From NCBI RefSeq assembly GCF_000422965.1, contig NZ_AUHB01000002.1, positions 62,001 to 126,000 of the forward strand: DNA of 64,000 bases, in the 5' to 3' direction. Numbering within the stretch: position 1 is the stretch's first letter; every line of letters begins with the position of its first letter. Both the position numbers and the translations under genes were made by a program. The DNA comes from Pleomorphomonas oryzae DSM 16300. GTDB taxonomy: Bacteria; Pseudomonadota; Alphaproteobacteria; Rhizobiales; Pleomorphomonadaceae. Shown in pieces: positions 8,934 through 18,705 of the stretch. A model generated the notes under the pieces. It was not told where the DNA came from. It searched no databases and saw nothing but the letters and a program-made list of their open reading frames with translations.

Positions 8934-9013
8934 ATAAGTTTGACTACCTAATATGCAGAATGTTTCTGACATTGAGAGGCGATTGCAATAAACAGAGGCA
9001 CGCAAGGTTGTCT

Positions 9014-9027
9014 TTGAGGCAGATCAA
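9014..9027. promoter_or_regulatory. FNR/FixK-type box upstream of pseudoazurin
   Basis: TTGAG-GCAG-ATCAA matches the FNR/FixK/NnrR-type consensus TTGAT-N4-ATCAA at 9 of 10 half-site positions. It lies 175 bp before the pseudoazurin ATG. Crp/Fnr-family activators commonly drive denitrification genes under low oxygen. The transcription start is not known. Confidence 0.6.
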
Positions 9028-9201
9028 CGGGCGCACCAGAATCCGGTGGCTCAAGATTGAACCGTTGAGCAAGCGACACCGCCACTCCCAGACATGCCCT
9101 GTTCGGAAAACGGGACACGCAACAGAAGTTTGCGTTTCCGCAACGTTCGATGCGCTGGATTACTTATATTGAGCGCCAGAGTCCACAAAACGAGGCTGAA
9201 A

Positions 9202-9630
9202 ATGAAGACCATCCTCCTCGCCGCCGCTGCTCTCGCGGTTGCCATTCTCCCCGCCACCGCTGCCGACTTTCAGGTCAAGATGCTCAACAAGGGCGCCAAG
9301 GGCATGATGGTGTTCGAGCCGGATCTCGTTAAGGTCCAGCCCGGCGACACAGTCACCTTCGTGGCGACTGATGCCGGCCATGACGTCATGAGCGTGCCGG
9401 GCATGCTGCCCGACGGTGCTCAGCCCTTCGAAGGCCAGATCGGCAAGGATCTCAAAGTGACCTTCACTCAGCCGGGTGTTTATGGCGTCAAGTGCAAGCC
9501 GCACTACGTCATGGGCATGGTCGGTGTCGTTGTGGTCGGTGACCCCAAGACCAACCTTGAAGCTGCCAAGGCTGCGAAGAATCCCGGCAAGGCCGGTAAG
9601 GTGTTCACCGAACTTCTCGGCGGTCTGTGA
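9202..9630 (+). CDS. paz: Pseudoazurin, periplasmic blue copper electron carrier
   Basis: A 142-residue precursor with a clear Sec signal ([20 protein letters not shown], cleavage after ATA-A). The mature part is a plastocyanin-like cupredoxin. Removing 20 signal residues puts the copper ligands at H40, C78, H81 and M86 (precursor H60, C98, H101, M106), which matches the family numbering. The [16 protein letters not shown] and PGVYGVKC segments are typical. Pseudoazurins donate electrons to nitrite reductase and nitrous oxide reductase. The location directly upstream of nnrS-nosRZ supports a role as NosZ donor. The start was chosen for the signal peptide; an upstream in-frame ATG at 9094 would spoil it. 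An FNR-type box lies upstream. Confidence 0.95.
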   Translation: MKTILLAAAALAVAILPATAADFQVKMLNKGAKGMMVFEPDLVKVQPGDTVTFVATDAGHDVMSVPGMLPDGAQPFEGQIGKDLKVTFTQPGVYGVKCKPHYVMGMVGVVVVGDPKTNLEAAKAAKNPGKAGKVFTELLGGL

Positions 9631-9631
9631 C

Positions 9632-10810
9632 ATGACGGGCACCGCGGAGTGGAAGCGCTTGTTTTCCGGCGCCTTCCGGCCGTTCTTCCTGCTGGCTGCA
9701 GTCTGGATGGCCGGTTCGATTCTCGTCTGGGTGCCCTTTTACATGGGGCACGCCGCGCTGCCCACCGCCTTTGCTCCGCGCGATTGGCACGTTCATGCCA
9801 TGCTGTTCGGCGGCGTGCCGGCGATTATCGCCGGTTTCACGCTGACCGCCGTTTCCAGCTGGACCGGCCGACCCACCATCGCAGGCCGGCCGCTTGCCAT
9901 CCTGGTACTGATCTGGCTCGCCGGCCGGGTTGCCGTTTCCGTGTCGGCCCTGATCGGGCCGATTGCGGCGGCCGCCATCGATCTGGCGTTTCCGCTTGCG
10001 CTCGCCGCCACACTCGGCCGTGAAGTGGCGCTGTCTGGCAACTGGCGCAATATGCGGGTTGTCGGTCTCCTTCTCCTCCTGGCGCTGGCCGACGCCGCCT
10101 TCCATGTCGAAGCGACCGAGCGCGGTCTTGCCGACGTTTCCATTCGGGCGGCTCTGTCGGCCGTATTGACGCTCATCCTGCTGATGGGAGGGCGTATCAC
10201 GCCGGCCTTCACCCGCAACTGGCTGAAAATGCGGCGCGAGAGCCGGTTGCCGGCGCCCTTCGATCGCTTCGATGCGGTGGCAATGGCAATCTCCGGGCTC
10301 GCTTTCATCTCGTGGACCGTGGCACCCACCTGGACCGGCACGGCCGTGGTTCTGGCGCTTGCCGGCGTGCTGACGGCGGCGCGTCTCACCCGTTGGCGCG
10401 GCCTTGCTACCCGAAGCGAGCCGCTCCTTCTCGTCCTACACGTCGCCATGGCGACAATTGCCGTCGGCTTCGTCATTGAAGCTCTCGCCATCCTCTGGCC
10501 TGAAGTCATCGATCCAATGGCGGCGCTGCATCTTTGGACCGCCGGCAGCGTCGGTCTTACCGTGCTCGGCGTCATGACCCGGGTGAGCCGCGGGCATACC
10601 GGCCGCCCTCTTACGGCCGGTCGGCTCGAACTCGCCATCTATGCCTTGGTGTCGTTCGGGGCGCTCCTTCGCATGGCGGCCCCCTACACAGGCGACGCCT
10701 ACATCCACGTGCTCGCCTGCGCTGGCATCCTTTGGGCCGCCGCCTTTCTCACCTTCGCCATCGGCTACGCCGGCATTCTCGCCGGGCCGCGAGCCGACGG
10801 ACGAGTGTGA
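9632..10810 (+). CDS. nnrS: NnrS family haem-copper membrane protein
   Basis: A 392-residue polytopic membrane protein with about twelve hydrophobic segments. It opens with the NnrS pattern FSGAFRPFFLLAAVWMAG, followed by HVHAMLFGGVPAIIAGFTLTAV, where the histidines fit the haem/copper ligands described for the family. A later MGGRITPAFTRNWL segment and VMTRVSRGHTGRPL are also characteristic. NnrS proteins relieve nitric oxide or nitrosative stress and are found with denitrification genes. The ATG is one base after the pseudoazurin stop, so the two are probably cotranscribed. Its position between the pseudoazurin gene and nosR suggests it protects cells respiring nitrogen oxides. Confidence 0.93.
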   Translation: MTGTAEWKRLFSGAFRPFFLLAAVWMAGSILVWVPFYMGHAALPTAFAPRDWHVHAMLFGGVPAIIAGFTLTAVSSWTGRPTIAGRPLAILVLIWLAGRVAVSVSALIGPIAAAAIDLAFPLALAATLGREVALSGNWRNMRVVGLLLLLALADAAFHVEATERGLADVSIRAALSAVLTLILLMGGRITPAFTRNWLKMRRESRLPAPFDRFDAVAMAISGLAFISWTVAPTWTGTAVVLALAGVLTAARLTRWRGLATRSEPLLLVLHVAMATIAVGFVIEALAILWPEVIDPMAALHLWTAGSVGLTVLGVMTRVSRGHTGRPLTAGRLELAIYALVSFGALLRMAAPYTGDAYIHVLACAGILWAAAFLTFAIGYAGILAGPRADGRV

Positions 10811-10827
10811 CCTATATCAATCCGAAT

Positions 10828-10841
10828 TTGTGCCAGCGCAA
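10828..10841. promoter_or_regulatory. NnrR-type box upstream of nosR
   Basis: TTGTG-CCAG-CGCAA is the reverse complement of the form TTGCG-N4-CACAA described for NnrR sites of Rhodobacter sphaeroides. It lies 69 bp before the nosR start, inside the short nnrS-nosR gap. This would give nosRZDFYLX its own nitric-oxide-responsive promoter in addition to read-through from paz-nnrS. Confidence 0.55.
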
Positions 10842-10909
10842 CGAAGGTCCGGGTCGCCTTGTGAAAACATGACGACATAATTCAAGTTGAATTGATTCTG
10901 GGGGGCAGG

Positions 10910-13153
10910 ATGAGACAGGCAGAAAACGCGGCGTTTTGCCTTGCCAGGATGATGGCGGCCTTTTGTCTGGCGTTTGCCTTGGTCCTCGTTGCGGCGCCCT
11001 CGAAGGCGGCGACCCTCGTTGACTTCCTTGGCAAGGTGGCGCCGTCCGATCTGGTCCCCGGGGCCGATGCCTTCGGCCCTATCCGCACCGATATGCCCGC
11101 AGCTCCGGCGCTCAAATCTGGGAACCGCATCGGTTGGGTATTCCTCAACACCGATTTCGTGCCGGCCACCGGTTACTCCGGCAAGCCGATCAACATCGTG
11201 ATCGGCGTCGACGACAAGGCGGTGATCACCGGCGCCCGACTCGTCAAGCATTCCGAACCCATCGTCCTGGTCGGCATTCCCGAGGCAAAGATCAAGGCGG
11301 TGATCGAGAAATACACAGGTCTCGATCTGAAGCGCGAGGCGGCCGGCGCTGCCCACGATCTCGATATCGTCTCGGGTGCCACCGTCACCATCATGGTGAT
11401 CGACGATTCAATTCGTCGGTCCGGCATCAAGGCGGCACGCACCCTCGGGCTGGAAGGTTTTGCCGCAGGCTCCGGCCCGGCCGCCGACGTTAAGGTGGTG
11501 GATCGCAGCAAGGACGCGGTGGCCGATTGGACAAAGCTGACCGGCGACGGTTCGATCCGCCGGTTCACCTTGTCGGTGGCCGAGATCAATGCCGCCTTCG
11601 AAAAGCAGGGTGACCCGCGCGCTGCCGCTCATCGTGAAGCCGGTGCCGACACCGATCCCTACATCGACGTTTACGTCGGTTTGGCCAGCCAGCCTTCGAT
11701 CGGTCGCACCCTCCTGGGCGACGCCGCCTATGCCAACCTGAAAAGCCGGCTCAGCGACGGTGACGAGGCGATCTTCGTCGCCAGCACTGGCCATTGGTCC
11801 TTCAAGGGCTCGGGTTATGTGCGTGGCGGCATCTTCGATCGCATCACGGTGCTGCAGGGCGAGTCCACCATTCGCTTCCGTGACAAGGATCATCTGCGTG
11901 TCGTGCGCATGGCGACCGCCGACTCGCCGAGCTTCAACGAGATGGACCTCTTCGTCATCCCGAAGGCGTCCAATTTTGACGCGGCGGCGCCCTGGCGGTT
12001 GCAGCTCCTGGTGTCTCGCGCTGTCGGCGCCATCGATAAGCTGTTCCTGACCTACGACGTCGACTACACCCTGCCGCCTGTGTATCTCTCCGCCGCACCG
12101 AAGCCGGCCCCTGTTGCCGCCGCGCCTGCGCCGACCACTCAAGAGGCGATGTCGGCCGATGAAGCGCCCGCCCGCGATCGCTTGTGGCTGCGCATCTGGG
12201 AGGCCAAGCGAACCGAAGTCGCCATTCTCATTGCAGGGCTGGTTGCGCTGACCGGCATCTTCTTCTTCCAGACTTTCGCGACGAAGAACGAGCGGGTGTT
12301 CCGCATCATCCGCCTTAGCTACCTCGCCTTCACGCTGGTGTTCATTGGCTGGTACGCCAACGCCCAGCTGTCGGTGGTCAACTTGCTCGCCGTGCTGTCG
12401 GCACTGGTCAGCGATTTCCGCTGGGAAACCTTCCTGATGGATCCGCTGATCTTCATCCTGTGGTTTGCGGTGGCGGCAGCCCTGTTGTTCTGGGCGCGTG
12501 GCGCCTATTGCGGCTGGCTGTGCCCGTTCGGCGCCCTCCAGGAGTGGTCGAACCAGATCGCTCGCTGGCTCAGGGTGCCACAGATCCGCCTGCCTTGGGG
12601 CCTGCATGAGCGCCTCTGGCCGATCAAGTACATGATCTTCCTTGGTCTCCTCGGCATGTCCTTCTATTCGCTCGACATGGCGGAGCATTACGCTGAGATC
12701 GAGCCGTTCAAGACGGCGATCATCCTGAAGTTCGACCGCCCCTGGCCCTATATACTGATCGCGCTCGCCGCGCTGACGCCGGGCCTGTTCATCGAGCGCT
12801 TCTACTGCCGCTATGTCTGCCCGCTCGGTGGCGGTCTCGCCATCCCTGCCCGGCTGCATATGTTCCGCTGGCTGAAGCGCTACCGCGAATGCGGCAATCC
12901 CTGCCAGACCTGCGCCCACGAATGTCCGGTGCAGGCGATCCACCCATCGGGTGAGATCAACCCCAACGAATGCGTCTCCTGCCTGCATTGCCAGGTGCTT
13001 TACCAGAGCACGGCTCGCTGCCCGGTGGTCATCGGCAAGCTGCGTAAGCGGGAGCGTTTCGAACGCCAGAACGGTCTCGTCCAGACGGGGGCAGCGGCAT
13101 CCGGAGGCAAAGACACCCTCCGGAGCGAAGTGGACGGTTCGGCGCAAGCGTGA
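10910..13153 (+). CDS. nosR: NosR, membrane flavin/iron-sulfur protein for N2O reduction
   Basis: A 747-residue protein needed for nosZ expression and for electron delivery to NosZ. It has an N-terminal signal ([19 protein letters not shown]), then a periplasmic FMN-binding domain with the covalent flavin motif SGATVT at 155-160. Several membrane helices follow. Two cytoplasmic-side CX3CP motifs are visible ([14 protein letters not shown] and [10 protein letters not shown]). The C-terminal ferredoxin part has [13 protein letters not shown] and CVSCLHC...CP for two [4Fe-4S] clusters. The ATG at 10910 was chosen with a G-rich Shine-Dalgarno region; TTG at 10892 is in frame but less likely. It is first in the nosRZDFYLX run, with an NnrR-type box upstream. 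Confidence 0.96.
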   Translation: MRQAENAAFCLARMMAAFCLAFALVLVAAPSKAATLVDFLGKVAPSDLVPGADAFGPIRTDMPAAPALKSGNRIGWVFLNTDFVPATGYSGKPINIVIGVDDKAVITGARLVKHSEPIVLVGIPEAKIKAVIEKYTGLDLKREAAGAAHDLDIVSGATVTIMVIDDSIRRSGIKAARTLGLEGFAAGSGPAADVKVVDRSKDAVADWTKLTGDGSIRRFTLSVAEINAAFEKQGDPRAAAHREAGADTDPYIDVYVGLASQPSIGRTLLGDAAYANLKSRLSDGDEAIFVASTGHWSFKGSGYVRGGIFDRITVLQGESTIRFRDKDHLRVVRMATADSPSFNEMDLFVIPKASNFDAAAPWRLQLLVSRAVGAIDKLFLTYDVDYTLPPVYLSAAPKPAPVAAAPAPTTQEAMSADEAPARDRLWLRIWEAKRTEVAILIAGLVALTGIFFFQTFATKNERVFRIIRLSYLAFTLVFIGWYANAQLSVVNLLAVLSALVSDFRWETFLMDPLIFILWFAVAAALLFWARGAYCGWLCPFGALQEWSNQIARWLRVPQIRLPWGLHERLWPIKYMIFLGLLGMSFYSLDMAEHYAEIEPFKTAIILKFDRPWPYILIALAALTPGLFIERFYCRYVCPLGGGLAIPARLHMFRWLKRYRECGNPCQTCAHECPVQAIHPSGEINPNECVSCLHCQVLYQSTARCPVVIGKLRKRERFERQNGLVQTGAAASGGKDTLRSEVDGSAQA

Positions 13154-13176
13154 AGAAGACAAACGAGGAGAGCACC

Positions 13177-15084
13177 ATGACTGAAGAGACGCATAATCTG
13201 TCACGCCGATCGCTCTTGGGCGGCACGGCCAAGACGGCGGTACTCGCCGGCGTTACGGCAGCCACTGTGGGCGGCCTGGTGACGGCCAATGGCAGTAAGG
13301 CGGCGGAGTCCGCTGGCAAGGCTGAGGTGAAGCCGGGCGAACTCGACACCTATTACGGTTTCTGGTCCTCAGGCCAGAGTGGCGAAGTCCGCATCATCGG
13401 CATGCCGTCGATGCGCGAACTGATGCGCATTCCGGTATTCAACCGCTGCTCGGCCACCGGCTGGGGCCTCACCAACGAGAGTCTCAAGATTCTCACCGAG
13501 AACCTCCTGCCCGATACCAAGGAATTCCTGAAAAAGCGCGGCTGGGTGAACTACCAGAACGGTGACCTGCACCATCCGCACATGTCCTTCACCGAGGGCA
13601 AGTACGACGGCCGCTACATCTTCGTGAACGACAAGGCCAATACCCGCGTCGCCCGCATCCGCTGCGATGTCATGAAGTGCGACAAGGTTATCGAGATTCC
13701 CAACGCCTCCGATATCCACGGCATGCGCCCACAGAAGTGGCCCCGCACCGGCTACATCTTCGCCAACGGCGAGCATCGGGTTCCGATTCCAAACGACGGC
13801 AAGATCCTCGACGAGCCGAAGAAGTATTCCGCCATCTTCACCGCCATCGACGGCGACGAGATGAAGGTCGCCTGGCAGGTGATCGTCGACGGCAACCTCG
13901 ACAACTGCGATGCCGACTACAAGGGAAAGTATGCCTTCTCGACCTGCTACAACTCCGAAGAAGGCGTGAATCTGGCGGAGATGACTGCTGCTGAGCAGGA
14001 TTGGGTAGTGATTTTCAACATCGCCCGCATCGAGGAAGCGGTGAAGGCTGGCAAGGCCAAGATGATCGGCGGCGTGCCGGTTCTTGATGGCCGCCACGGC
14101 TCGCCCTACACCGCCTATGTGCCGATTGCCAACAACCCGCATGGCTGCAACATGGCGCCCGATCGCCAGCATCTCTGCATCAATGGCAAGCTGTCGCCGA
14201 CGGTCACCGTGATCGACGTCGATCTGATCGATGCCGTCTTCGACAAGGGCGCCGCGCCGCGTTCCTGTGTCGTCGCCGAGCCGGAACTCGGTCTTGGCCC
14301 GCTTCACACTGCCTTCGACGGTCGTGGCAACGCTTACACCACGTTGTTCCTCGACAGCCAGATGGTGAAGTGGAACATCGACAAGGCCAAGCGCGCCTAC
14401 AAGGGCGAGAAGGTCGACCCGATCATCAAGAAGCTCGATGTCGCCTATCAGCCTGGCCACAATCACTCTTCGATGGGCGAAACGCTGGAAACCGATGGTC
14501 AGTGGCTGGTGTCGCTCAACAAGTTCTCCAAGGACCGCTTCCTCAACGTCGGTCCGCTGAAGCCGGAGAACGACCAACTGATCTACATCGGTGACGACGA
14601 CATGACGCTGATGCACGATGGTCCGGCCTTTGCCGAGCCGCATGACTGCATCATCGTCCGCGCCGACAAGGTCAATCCGTTGTCGGTGTGGAAGCGCGAC
14701 GACCCGTTCTTCGCCGATGCCGTCAAGCAGGCCAAGGCGGACGGCGTCGACATCGAGGGTGACAGCAAGGTCATCCGCGATGGCAACAAGGTGCGCGTCT
14801 ACATGACGTCGGTGGCTCCGGCTTTCGGTCTGGAGAGTTTCGAGGTCAACCAGGGCGATGAGGTCACCATCTACATCACCAACCTCGATGACGTTGACGA
14901 CCTGACCCACGGCTTCACGCTCGGCAAGCATGGCATCGCCATGGAGGTCGCCCCGCAAGCGACGGCGTCGGTGACCTTCACTGCCGACCGGCCCGGCGTG
15001 CACTGGTACTACTGCCAATGGTTCTGCCATGCCCTCCACATGGAGATGCGCGGCCGGATGTTCGTAAAGCCGAAGGCCATCTGA
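13177..15084 (+). CDS. nosZ: Nitrous oxide reductase NosZ, clade I (Tat-exported)
   Basis: A 635-residue periplasmic enzyme that reduces N2O to N2. The Tat signal is [12 protein letters not shown] with R10-R11, typical of clade I. The beta-propeller carries CuZ histidines in DLHHPHMSF, the [17 protein letters not shown] block, [11 protein letters not shown] and QPGHNHSS. The C-terminal cupredoxin CuA site has H578, C613, W615, C617, H621 and M624 in [12 protein letters not shown]. No ligand appears missing, so the enzyme should be functional. The ATG at 13177 follows GAGGAG with a 6-base gap; a GTG at 13150 overlapping the nosR stop is in frame but has no comparable RBS. It is maturated by the NosDFYL products encoded downstream. 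Confidence 0.97.
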   Translation: MTEETHNLSRRSLLGGTAKTAVLAGVTAATVGGLVTANGSKAAESAGKAEVKPGELDTYYGFWSSGQSGEVRIIGMPSMRELMRIPVFNRCSATGWGLTNESLKILTENLLPDTKEFLKKRGWVNYQNGDLHHPHMSFTEGKYDGRYIFVNDKANTRVARIRCDVMKCDKVIEIPNASDIHGMRPQKWPRTGYIFANGEHRVPIPNDGKILDEPKKYSAIFTAIDGDEMKVAWQVIVDGNLDNCDADYKGKYAFSTCYNSEEGVNLAEMTAAEQDWVVIFNIARIEEAVKAGKAKMIGGVPVLDGRHGSPYTAYVPIANNPHGCNMAPDRQHLCINGKLSPTVTVIDVDLIDAVFDKGAAPRSCVVAEPELGLGPLHTAFDGRGNAYTTLFLDSQMVKWNIDKAKRAYKGEKVDPIIKKLDVAYQPGHNHSSMGETLETDGQWLVSLNKFSKDRFLNVGPLKPENDQLIYIGDDDMTLMHDGPAFAEPHDCIIVRADKVNPLSVWKRDDPFFADAVKQAKADGVDIEGDSKVIRDGNKVRVYMTSVAPAFGLESFEVNQGDEVTIYITNLDDVDDLTHGFTLGKHGIAMEVAPQATASVTFTADRPGVHWYYCQWFCHALHMEMRGRMFVKPKAI

Positions 15085-15086
15085 GG

Positions 15087-16409
15087 ATGACGAGCGCGCT
15101 CCGCCTCCTTGTCGCGATCCTTCTTTGTTGCACCGGTTCTGCCGGTGCTGCTGAGATCGTTGTCGGCAACGGGGCGGACGCACTTCGCAAGGCCATTGAG
15201 ACCGCCGCGCCGGGGGATACCCTCCGGCTCGGCAACGCCCGCTATGACGGCCCGATCGTCATCGATCGGCCTTTGACGCTGATCGGCGATCGCGACAGCC
15301 AGATCGTCGGCAAAGGCGAAGGCACCGTCGTTGGCGTTCAGGCCGACGATGTGACGCTGAAAGGGCTTTTTATCACCGGCTCCGGTCGTCGGCTCGACCG
15401 GCTCGATAGCGGCATTGCGCTCGCCAAGGGTACGCACCGCGCTCGTATCGAGGGCAACCGCATCGTCATGAATCTGATCGGCGTCGATGTACAAGGCGCG
15501 ATCGATGCCACGCTGAGCGGCAACACCATCGTTGGTCGTACCGATCTTCATCGGGCCGAAATGGGCTCCGGCATCTACGTCTGGAACGCGCCGGGTCTCC
15601 TCGTCGAGCACAACGATATCCGTCGCGGTCGTGACGGCATCTTCGTGACGACGTCGATGAAAGCGCGCTACCGATTCAATCGGATGCAGGAGTTGCGCTT
15701 CGCCTTCCATTCGATGAATGCCAACGACATCGTGCTGGAACACAACGTCTCGCGCGGCAACATGCTCGGCTTTGCCTTCATGTTCTCCCGCAACGTGACG
15801 GCCACGGACAATCTGTCCGACAGCGACTTGACCCACGGTCTGTTTCTCAACTCGGTCAACAATTCGAGCCTGATCCACAACGAGGTTCGCCACGGTGGCG
15901 AGAAATGCCTGTTCGTCTACAGCGCCACCCGCAATCGCATCGAGGGCAACCGCCTCGAAGGCTGTGGCATTGGCATTCATTTGACTGGTGGCTCGGCCGA
16001 GAACGTGCTGACAGGCAATGCCGTCATCGGCAACCGCACCCAGGTCAAATACGTCGGCACGCGCTGGCTGGAATGGAGCGGTATTCCCGAAGGAGCTGAC
16101 AAGACCAAAACGCCGCTTGGTAATTTCTGGTCCGATCACGTCGCCTTCGACATCGATGGCGACGGCATTGCCGACAGCCCCTATCGCCCCAACGACACGG
16201 TGGATGTGCTGACCTGGAGCCAGCCGATGACGCGGCTGCTGCTGGGTGCGCCGGCGGTGCAGCTGATCCGCTGGGCGCAGTCGCGCTTCCCGGGCCTGCT
16301 GCCCGGCGGTGTCATTGACAGCCACCCCCTGATGTCACCCGAGGGCACCGGCCCCCGCCCGCTCGCCACCCCCATGACGGTCGGCTTCGTCCCGGCCGGG
16401 GAGAATTGA
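15087..16409 (+). CDS. nosD: NosD, periplasmic copper-cluster maturation protein
   Basis: A 440-residue periplasmic protein of the NosD family, with a Sec signal MTSALRLLVAILLCCTGSAG and a right-handed parallel beta-helix (CASH repeats). Repeats are visible as regular IEGNRIVMNLIGVDVQG, GNTIVGRT, VEHNDIRRGRDGI and LIHNEVRHGG turns through residues 100-320. NosD works with the NosFY ABC transporter to supply sulfur and complete the CuZ centre of NosZ. The ATG lies two bases after the nosZ stop. The length and C-terminal hydrophobic part (MTRLLLGAPAVQLIRWAQ) fit the family. Confidence 0.94.
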   Translation: MTSALRLLVAILLCCTGSAGAAEIVVGNGADALRKAIETAAPGDTLRLGNARYDGPIVIDRPLTLIGDRDSQIVGKGEGTVVGVQADDVTLKGLFITGSGRRLDRLDSGIALAKGTHRARIEGNRIVMNLIGVDVQGAIDATLSGNTIVGRTDLHRAEMGSGIYVWNAPGLLVEHNDIRRGRDGIFVTTSMKARYRFNRMQELRFAFHSMNANDIVLEHNVSRGNMLGFAFMFSRNVTATDNLSDSDLTHGLFLNSVNNSSLIHNEVRHGGEKCLFVYSATRNRIEGNRLEGCGIGIHLTGGSAENVLTGNAVIGNRTQVKYVGTRWLEWSGIPEGADKTKTPLGNFWSDHVAFDIDGDGIADSPYRPNDTVDVLTWSQPMTRLLLGAPAVQLIRWAQSRFPGLLPGGVIDSHPLMSPEGTGPRPLATPMTVGFVPAGEN

Positions 16410-16410
16410 C

Positions 16411-17325
16411 ATGACGGATGCCGCCGTTCTTTCCGTTGATGGGCTGACCGTCCGTTTCGGCTCCGTGACGGCGGTCGATGGCGTCAGCCTGTCGGTGGCG
16501 CCCGGCGAGCGGGTGGCGTTGCTTGGCCACAACGGCGCAGGCAAGTCGACGCTGTTCAAGACGGTTCTCGGCTTCCTCAAGCCGGCTGGCGGACATCTTG
16601 TCATTGCCGGTGTTGCTCCGGGGTCGGACGCGGCGCGCCGCGCGGTCAGCTATCTGCCGGAGCAGGTGGTGTTTCCAAAGGCCCTGACCGGCGCCGAGGT
16701 ACTGACCCATTTTGCTCGCCTCAAGGGCGTAGCGCCGAAGGCAGCGCTGCCGCTTCTCGAAACGGTCGGCATTGCCGACGCCGCCGGTCGAGCCGTCGGC
16801 ACCTATTCCAAGGGTATGCGCCAGCGTCTCGGCCTTGCACAGGCACTGATCGGCACGCCGCGCCTGTTGCTGCTCGACGAACCGACGTCCGGTCTCGATC
16901 CGGTCTCACGGCGCGAGTTCTATGATGTGCTGGAGGCTTCTGCGCGGGCGGGCACAGCGGTGCTTCTGTCCTCGCATTCGCTGTCGGAAATAGAAAACCG
17001 CATCGATCGTATCGCCATCCTGGCGAAGGGAAAATTGCGCGCCGAAGGCTCGCTGGCCGATCTGTCGCGCCGGGCCGGCCTGCCGATTCGCATTCATGTC
17101 GAAGCGGCGGAAGGCCGGGCCGATGCCGTGCACGCCCGCCTCGGCGGCGAGCGAGTCAACGGCCGGTCGGTGGTTCTCACCTGCCGCGCCGAGGACAAGG
17201 TGAGCGCGCTGGCCAGCCTTGCCGCGCTTGGCTCCGACGTCACCGACATCGACATCGCCCTGCCGGACCTAGACGACGTCTATCGCCACTACTCCGTGCC
17301 TACCGTGGAAGGAGCCGCTCGATGA
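16411..17325 (+). CDS. nosF: NosF, ABC ATPase for NosZ maturation
   Basis: A 304-residue cytoplasmic ATPase. Walker A is GHNGAGKST (about 45-53), the signature is YSKGMRQRLG and Walker B is LLLLDEPTSGLD. The YSKGM signature in place of LSGGQ is usual in NosF and related ABC-2 systems. With NosY it forms the transporter that feeds NosD in the periplasm. The gene begins one base after the nosD stop and its last four bases (ATGA) overlap nosY, so nosDFY are translationally coupled. An FGSVTAVDGVSLSV start and a C-terminal regulatory extension match NosF. Confidence 0.95.
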   Translation: MTDAAVLSVDGLTVRFGSVTAVDGVSLSVAPGERVALLGHNGAGKSTLFKTVLGFLKPAGGHLVIAGVAPGSDAARRAVSYLPEQVVFPKALTGAEVLTHFARLKGVAPKAALPLLETVGIADAAGRAVGTYSKGMRQRLGLAQALIGTPRLLLLDEPTSGLDPVSRREFYDVLEASARAGTAVLLSSHSLSEIENRIDRIAILAKGKLRAEGSLADLSRRAGLPIRIHVEAAEGRADAVHARLGGERVNGRSVVLTCRAEDKVSALASLAALGSDVTDIDIALPDLDDVYRHYSVPTVEGAAR

Positions 17326-18158
17326 ACGGCATGGATCGCATGGCGGCGGTGGCCGCAACCGAATTCCGTCTCGCCTTCCGCAACCGTTGGGTTCTGCTGT
17401 CGACGCTGGCGTTCACGCTATTCGCCTTGGCGCTCGCCTTTCTGGGCTCCGGGCCGAGCGGCGCACTCAAGGCCGATGCCCTGACCCTGACAGCCGCCAG
17501 CCTGTCGACGCTCACCGTCTATCTCGTGCCGCTGATGGCGCTGCTTGTCTCCTATGACAGCATCGCCGGCGAGATCGAACGCGGCACGCTGGCGCTGGTG
17601 CTGGCAACGCCGCTGAAGCGCGGCGAACTGGTCGTGGCGAAGTTCCTCGGTCATCTTGCCGTGCTGGCGATGGCCATTGCCATTGGTTACGGCATTGCCG
17701 GTGCGGTGATCGCCGGCGTGCACGGTGCTGATAACGCCGGGCTCATCGCCTGGGGGCGGCTCCTCGCCACGGCCGTTCTGCTCGGCGCCGTCTTCATTGC
17801 CTTGGGCATGGCTTTGTCCAGCCTGCCGCGCCAGACCGGTACGGCCGCCGCAATGGCCATCGGCGCGTGGCTGATATTGATCGTGCTTTACGATCTGGCG
17901 CTCTTGGGTGCTGTCATCGTCGACCAGGGCGGCGTCTTCACCAAGACGGTGTTTCCAGCGCTCGTTCTCGCCAATCCCGGCGACGCCTTTCGCCTCTACA
18001 ATCTGGCGCTGATCGAATCCAACGCGCCGATCGCCGGCCTCGACGGCTTGGCCCATACCCTTCCTTTCCCGGTTTCCAGTGCGCTCGTCGTACTCGTCCT
18101 CTGGCTTGTCGCCAGCCTGACGGTTGCCTGGACCCTCACCCGGAGAATCCGCCCATGA
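17322..18158 (+). CDS. nosY: NosY, ABC-2 type permease for NosZ maturation
   Basis: A 278-residue inner-membrane protein with six hydrophobic segments, the first near LLSTLAFTLFALALAFLGSG. It contains the ABC-2 family signature region YDSIAGEIERGTLALVLATP, then PLKRGELVVAKFLGH. It partners NosF and NosD in copper-sulfur centre assembly for nitrous oxide reductase. The start ATG overlaps the nosF stop, and its stop overlaps the nosL start, keeping the operon compact. No irregularity is seen. Confidence 0.94.
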   Translation: MNGMDRMAAVAATEFRLAFRNRWVLLSTLAFTLFALALAFLGSGPSGALKADALTLTAASLSTLTVYLVPLMALLVSYDSIAGEIERGTLALVLATPLKRGELVVAKFLGHLAVLAMAIAIGYGIAGAVIAGVHGADNAGLIAWGRLLATAVLLGAVFIALGMALSSLPRQTGTAAAMAIGAWLILIVLYDLALLGAVIVDQGGVFTKTVFPALVLANPGDAFRLYNLALIESNAPIAGLDGLAHTLPFPVSSALVVLVLWLVASLTVAWTLTRRIRP

Positions 18159-18697
18159 TGATCAACCGCATCTTCTCCGCCTTGATGATTTCTGCCGCGC
18201 TGGCTCTGCCGCTTGCCGCCTGCAAGGAGGAAGCGGCGGTCAAGCCGGTGGCCGTGACGATGACCGATGAAGCGCTTGGCTATTATTGCCAGATGTATCT
18301 CGTCGATCATGGCGGCCCCAAAGCGCAGATCCACGAGAAGGGCCAGGACCATCCCCTGTGGTTCTCGCAGGTGAGCGACGCCGTCACTTATCTGCGTGGT
18401 GGCGAAAAGCGTGGCGATGTCACCGCCGTCTACGTTTCCGACATGGAAAAGGCGCCAAGCTGGGCAGAACCCGGCCGCGACAACTGGATCGACGCCGATG
18501 CGGCTGTTTTTGTGATCGGCAGCCGCCAGACCGGTGCCATGGGCATGCCCGAGGCCATTCCCTTCGGCAGCCAGAAGGCCGCCGACGATTTTGTGGCGCG
18601 CGAGGGCGGCGCGATCGTCAAGCTCGCCGGTATTCCTGATCAGTATCTGGGTCCCTCCAACGCCGAGCCCAACAGTCATTCCGACGTGCAGATGTGA
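18155..18697 (+). CDS. nosL: NosL, copper chaperone lipoprotein
   Basis: A 180-residue outer- or inner-membrane lipoprotein. The signal ends in LPLAAC with the lipidated cysteine at 23. The mature part has the NosL pattern YYCQMYLVDHGGPKAQI, where the Cys and Met residues bind Cu(I), then HPLWFSQVSDAV, and a C-terminal methionine-rich region (TGAMGMPEAIPFG). NosL delivers copper to apo-NosZ. The ATG overlaps the nosY stop by four bases. Two adjacent ATGs (18155 and 18158) are equally possible starts. Confidence 0.94.
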   Translation: MMINRIFSALMISAALALPLAACKEEAAVKPVAVTMTDEALGYYCQMYLVDHGGPKAQIHEKGQDHPLWFSQVSDAVTYLRGGEKRGDVTAVYVSDMEKAPSWAEPGRDNWIDADAAVFVIGSRQTGAMGMPEAIPFGSQKAADDFVAREGGAIVKLAGIPDQYLGPSNAEPNSHSDVQM

Positions 18698-18705
18698 GGC
18701 CGACT

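Larger units (their letters stand above)
8880..9201. other. Intergenic regulatory region between araC-type gene and pseudoazurin
   Basis: This 322-base divergent gap holds no convincing gene. It contains a TGA-N9-TCA palindrome near the AraC start and an FNR-type box 180 bp before the pseudoazurin start. It therefore appears to carry two independent controls: iron for the minus-strand genes and oxygen or nitrogen oxides for the plus-strand genes. Confidence 0.6.

Noticed and set aside
11408-15183. Long minus-strand open frames (about 600 residues each) under nosR and nosZ
   Set aside because: Antisense shadows in GC-rich codons; the plus strand carries nosR and nosZ with all ligands.
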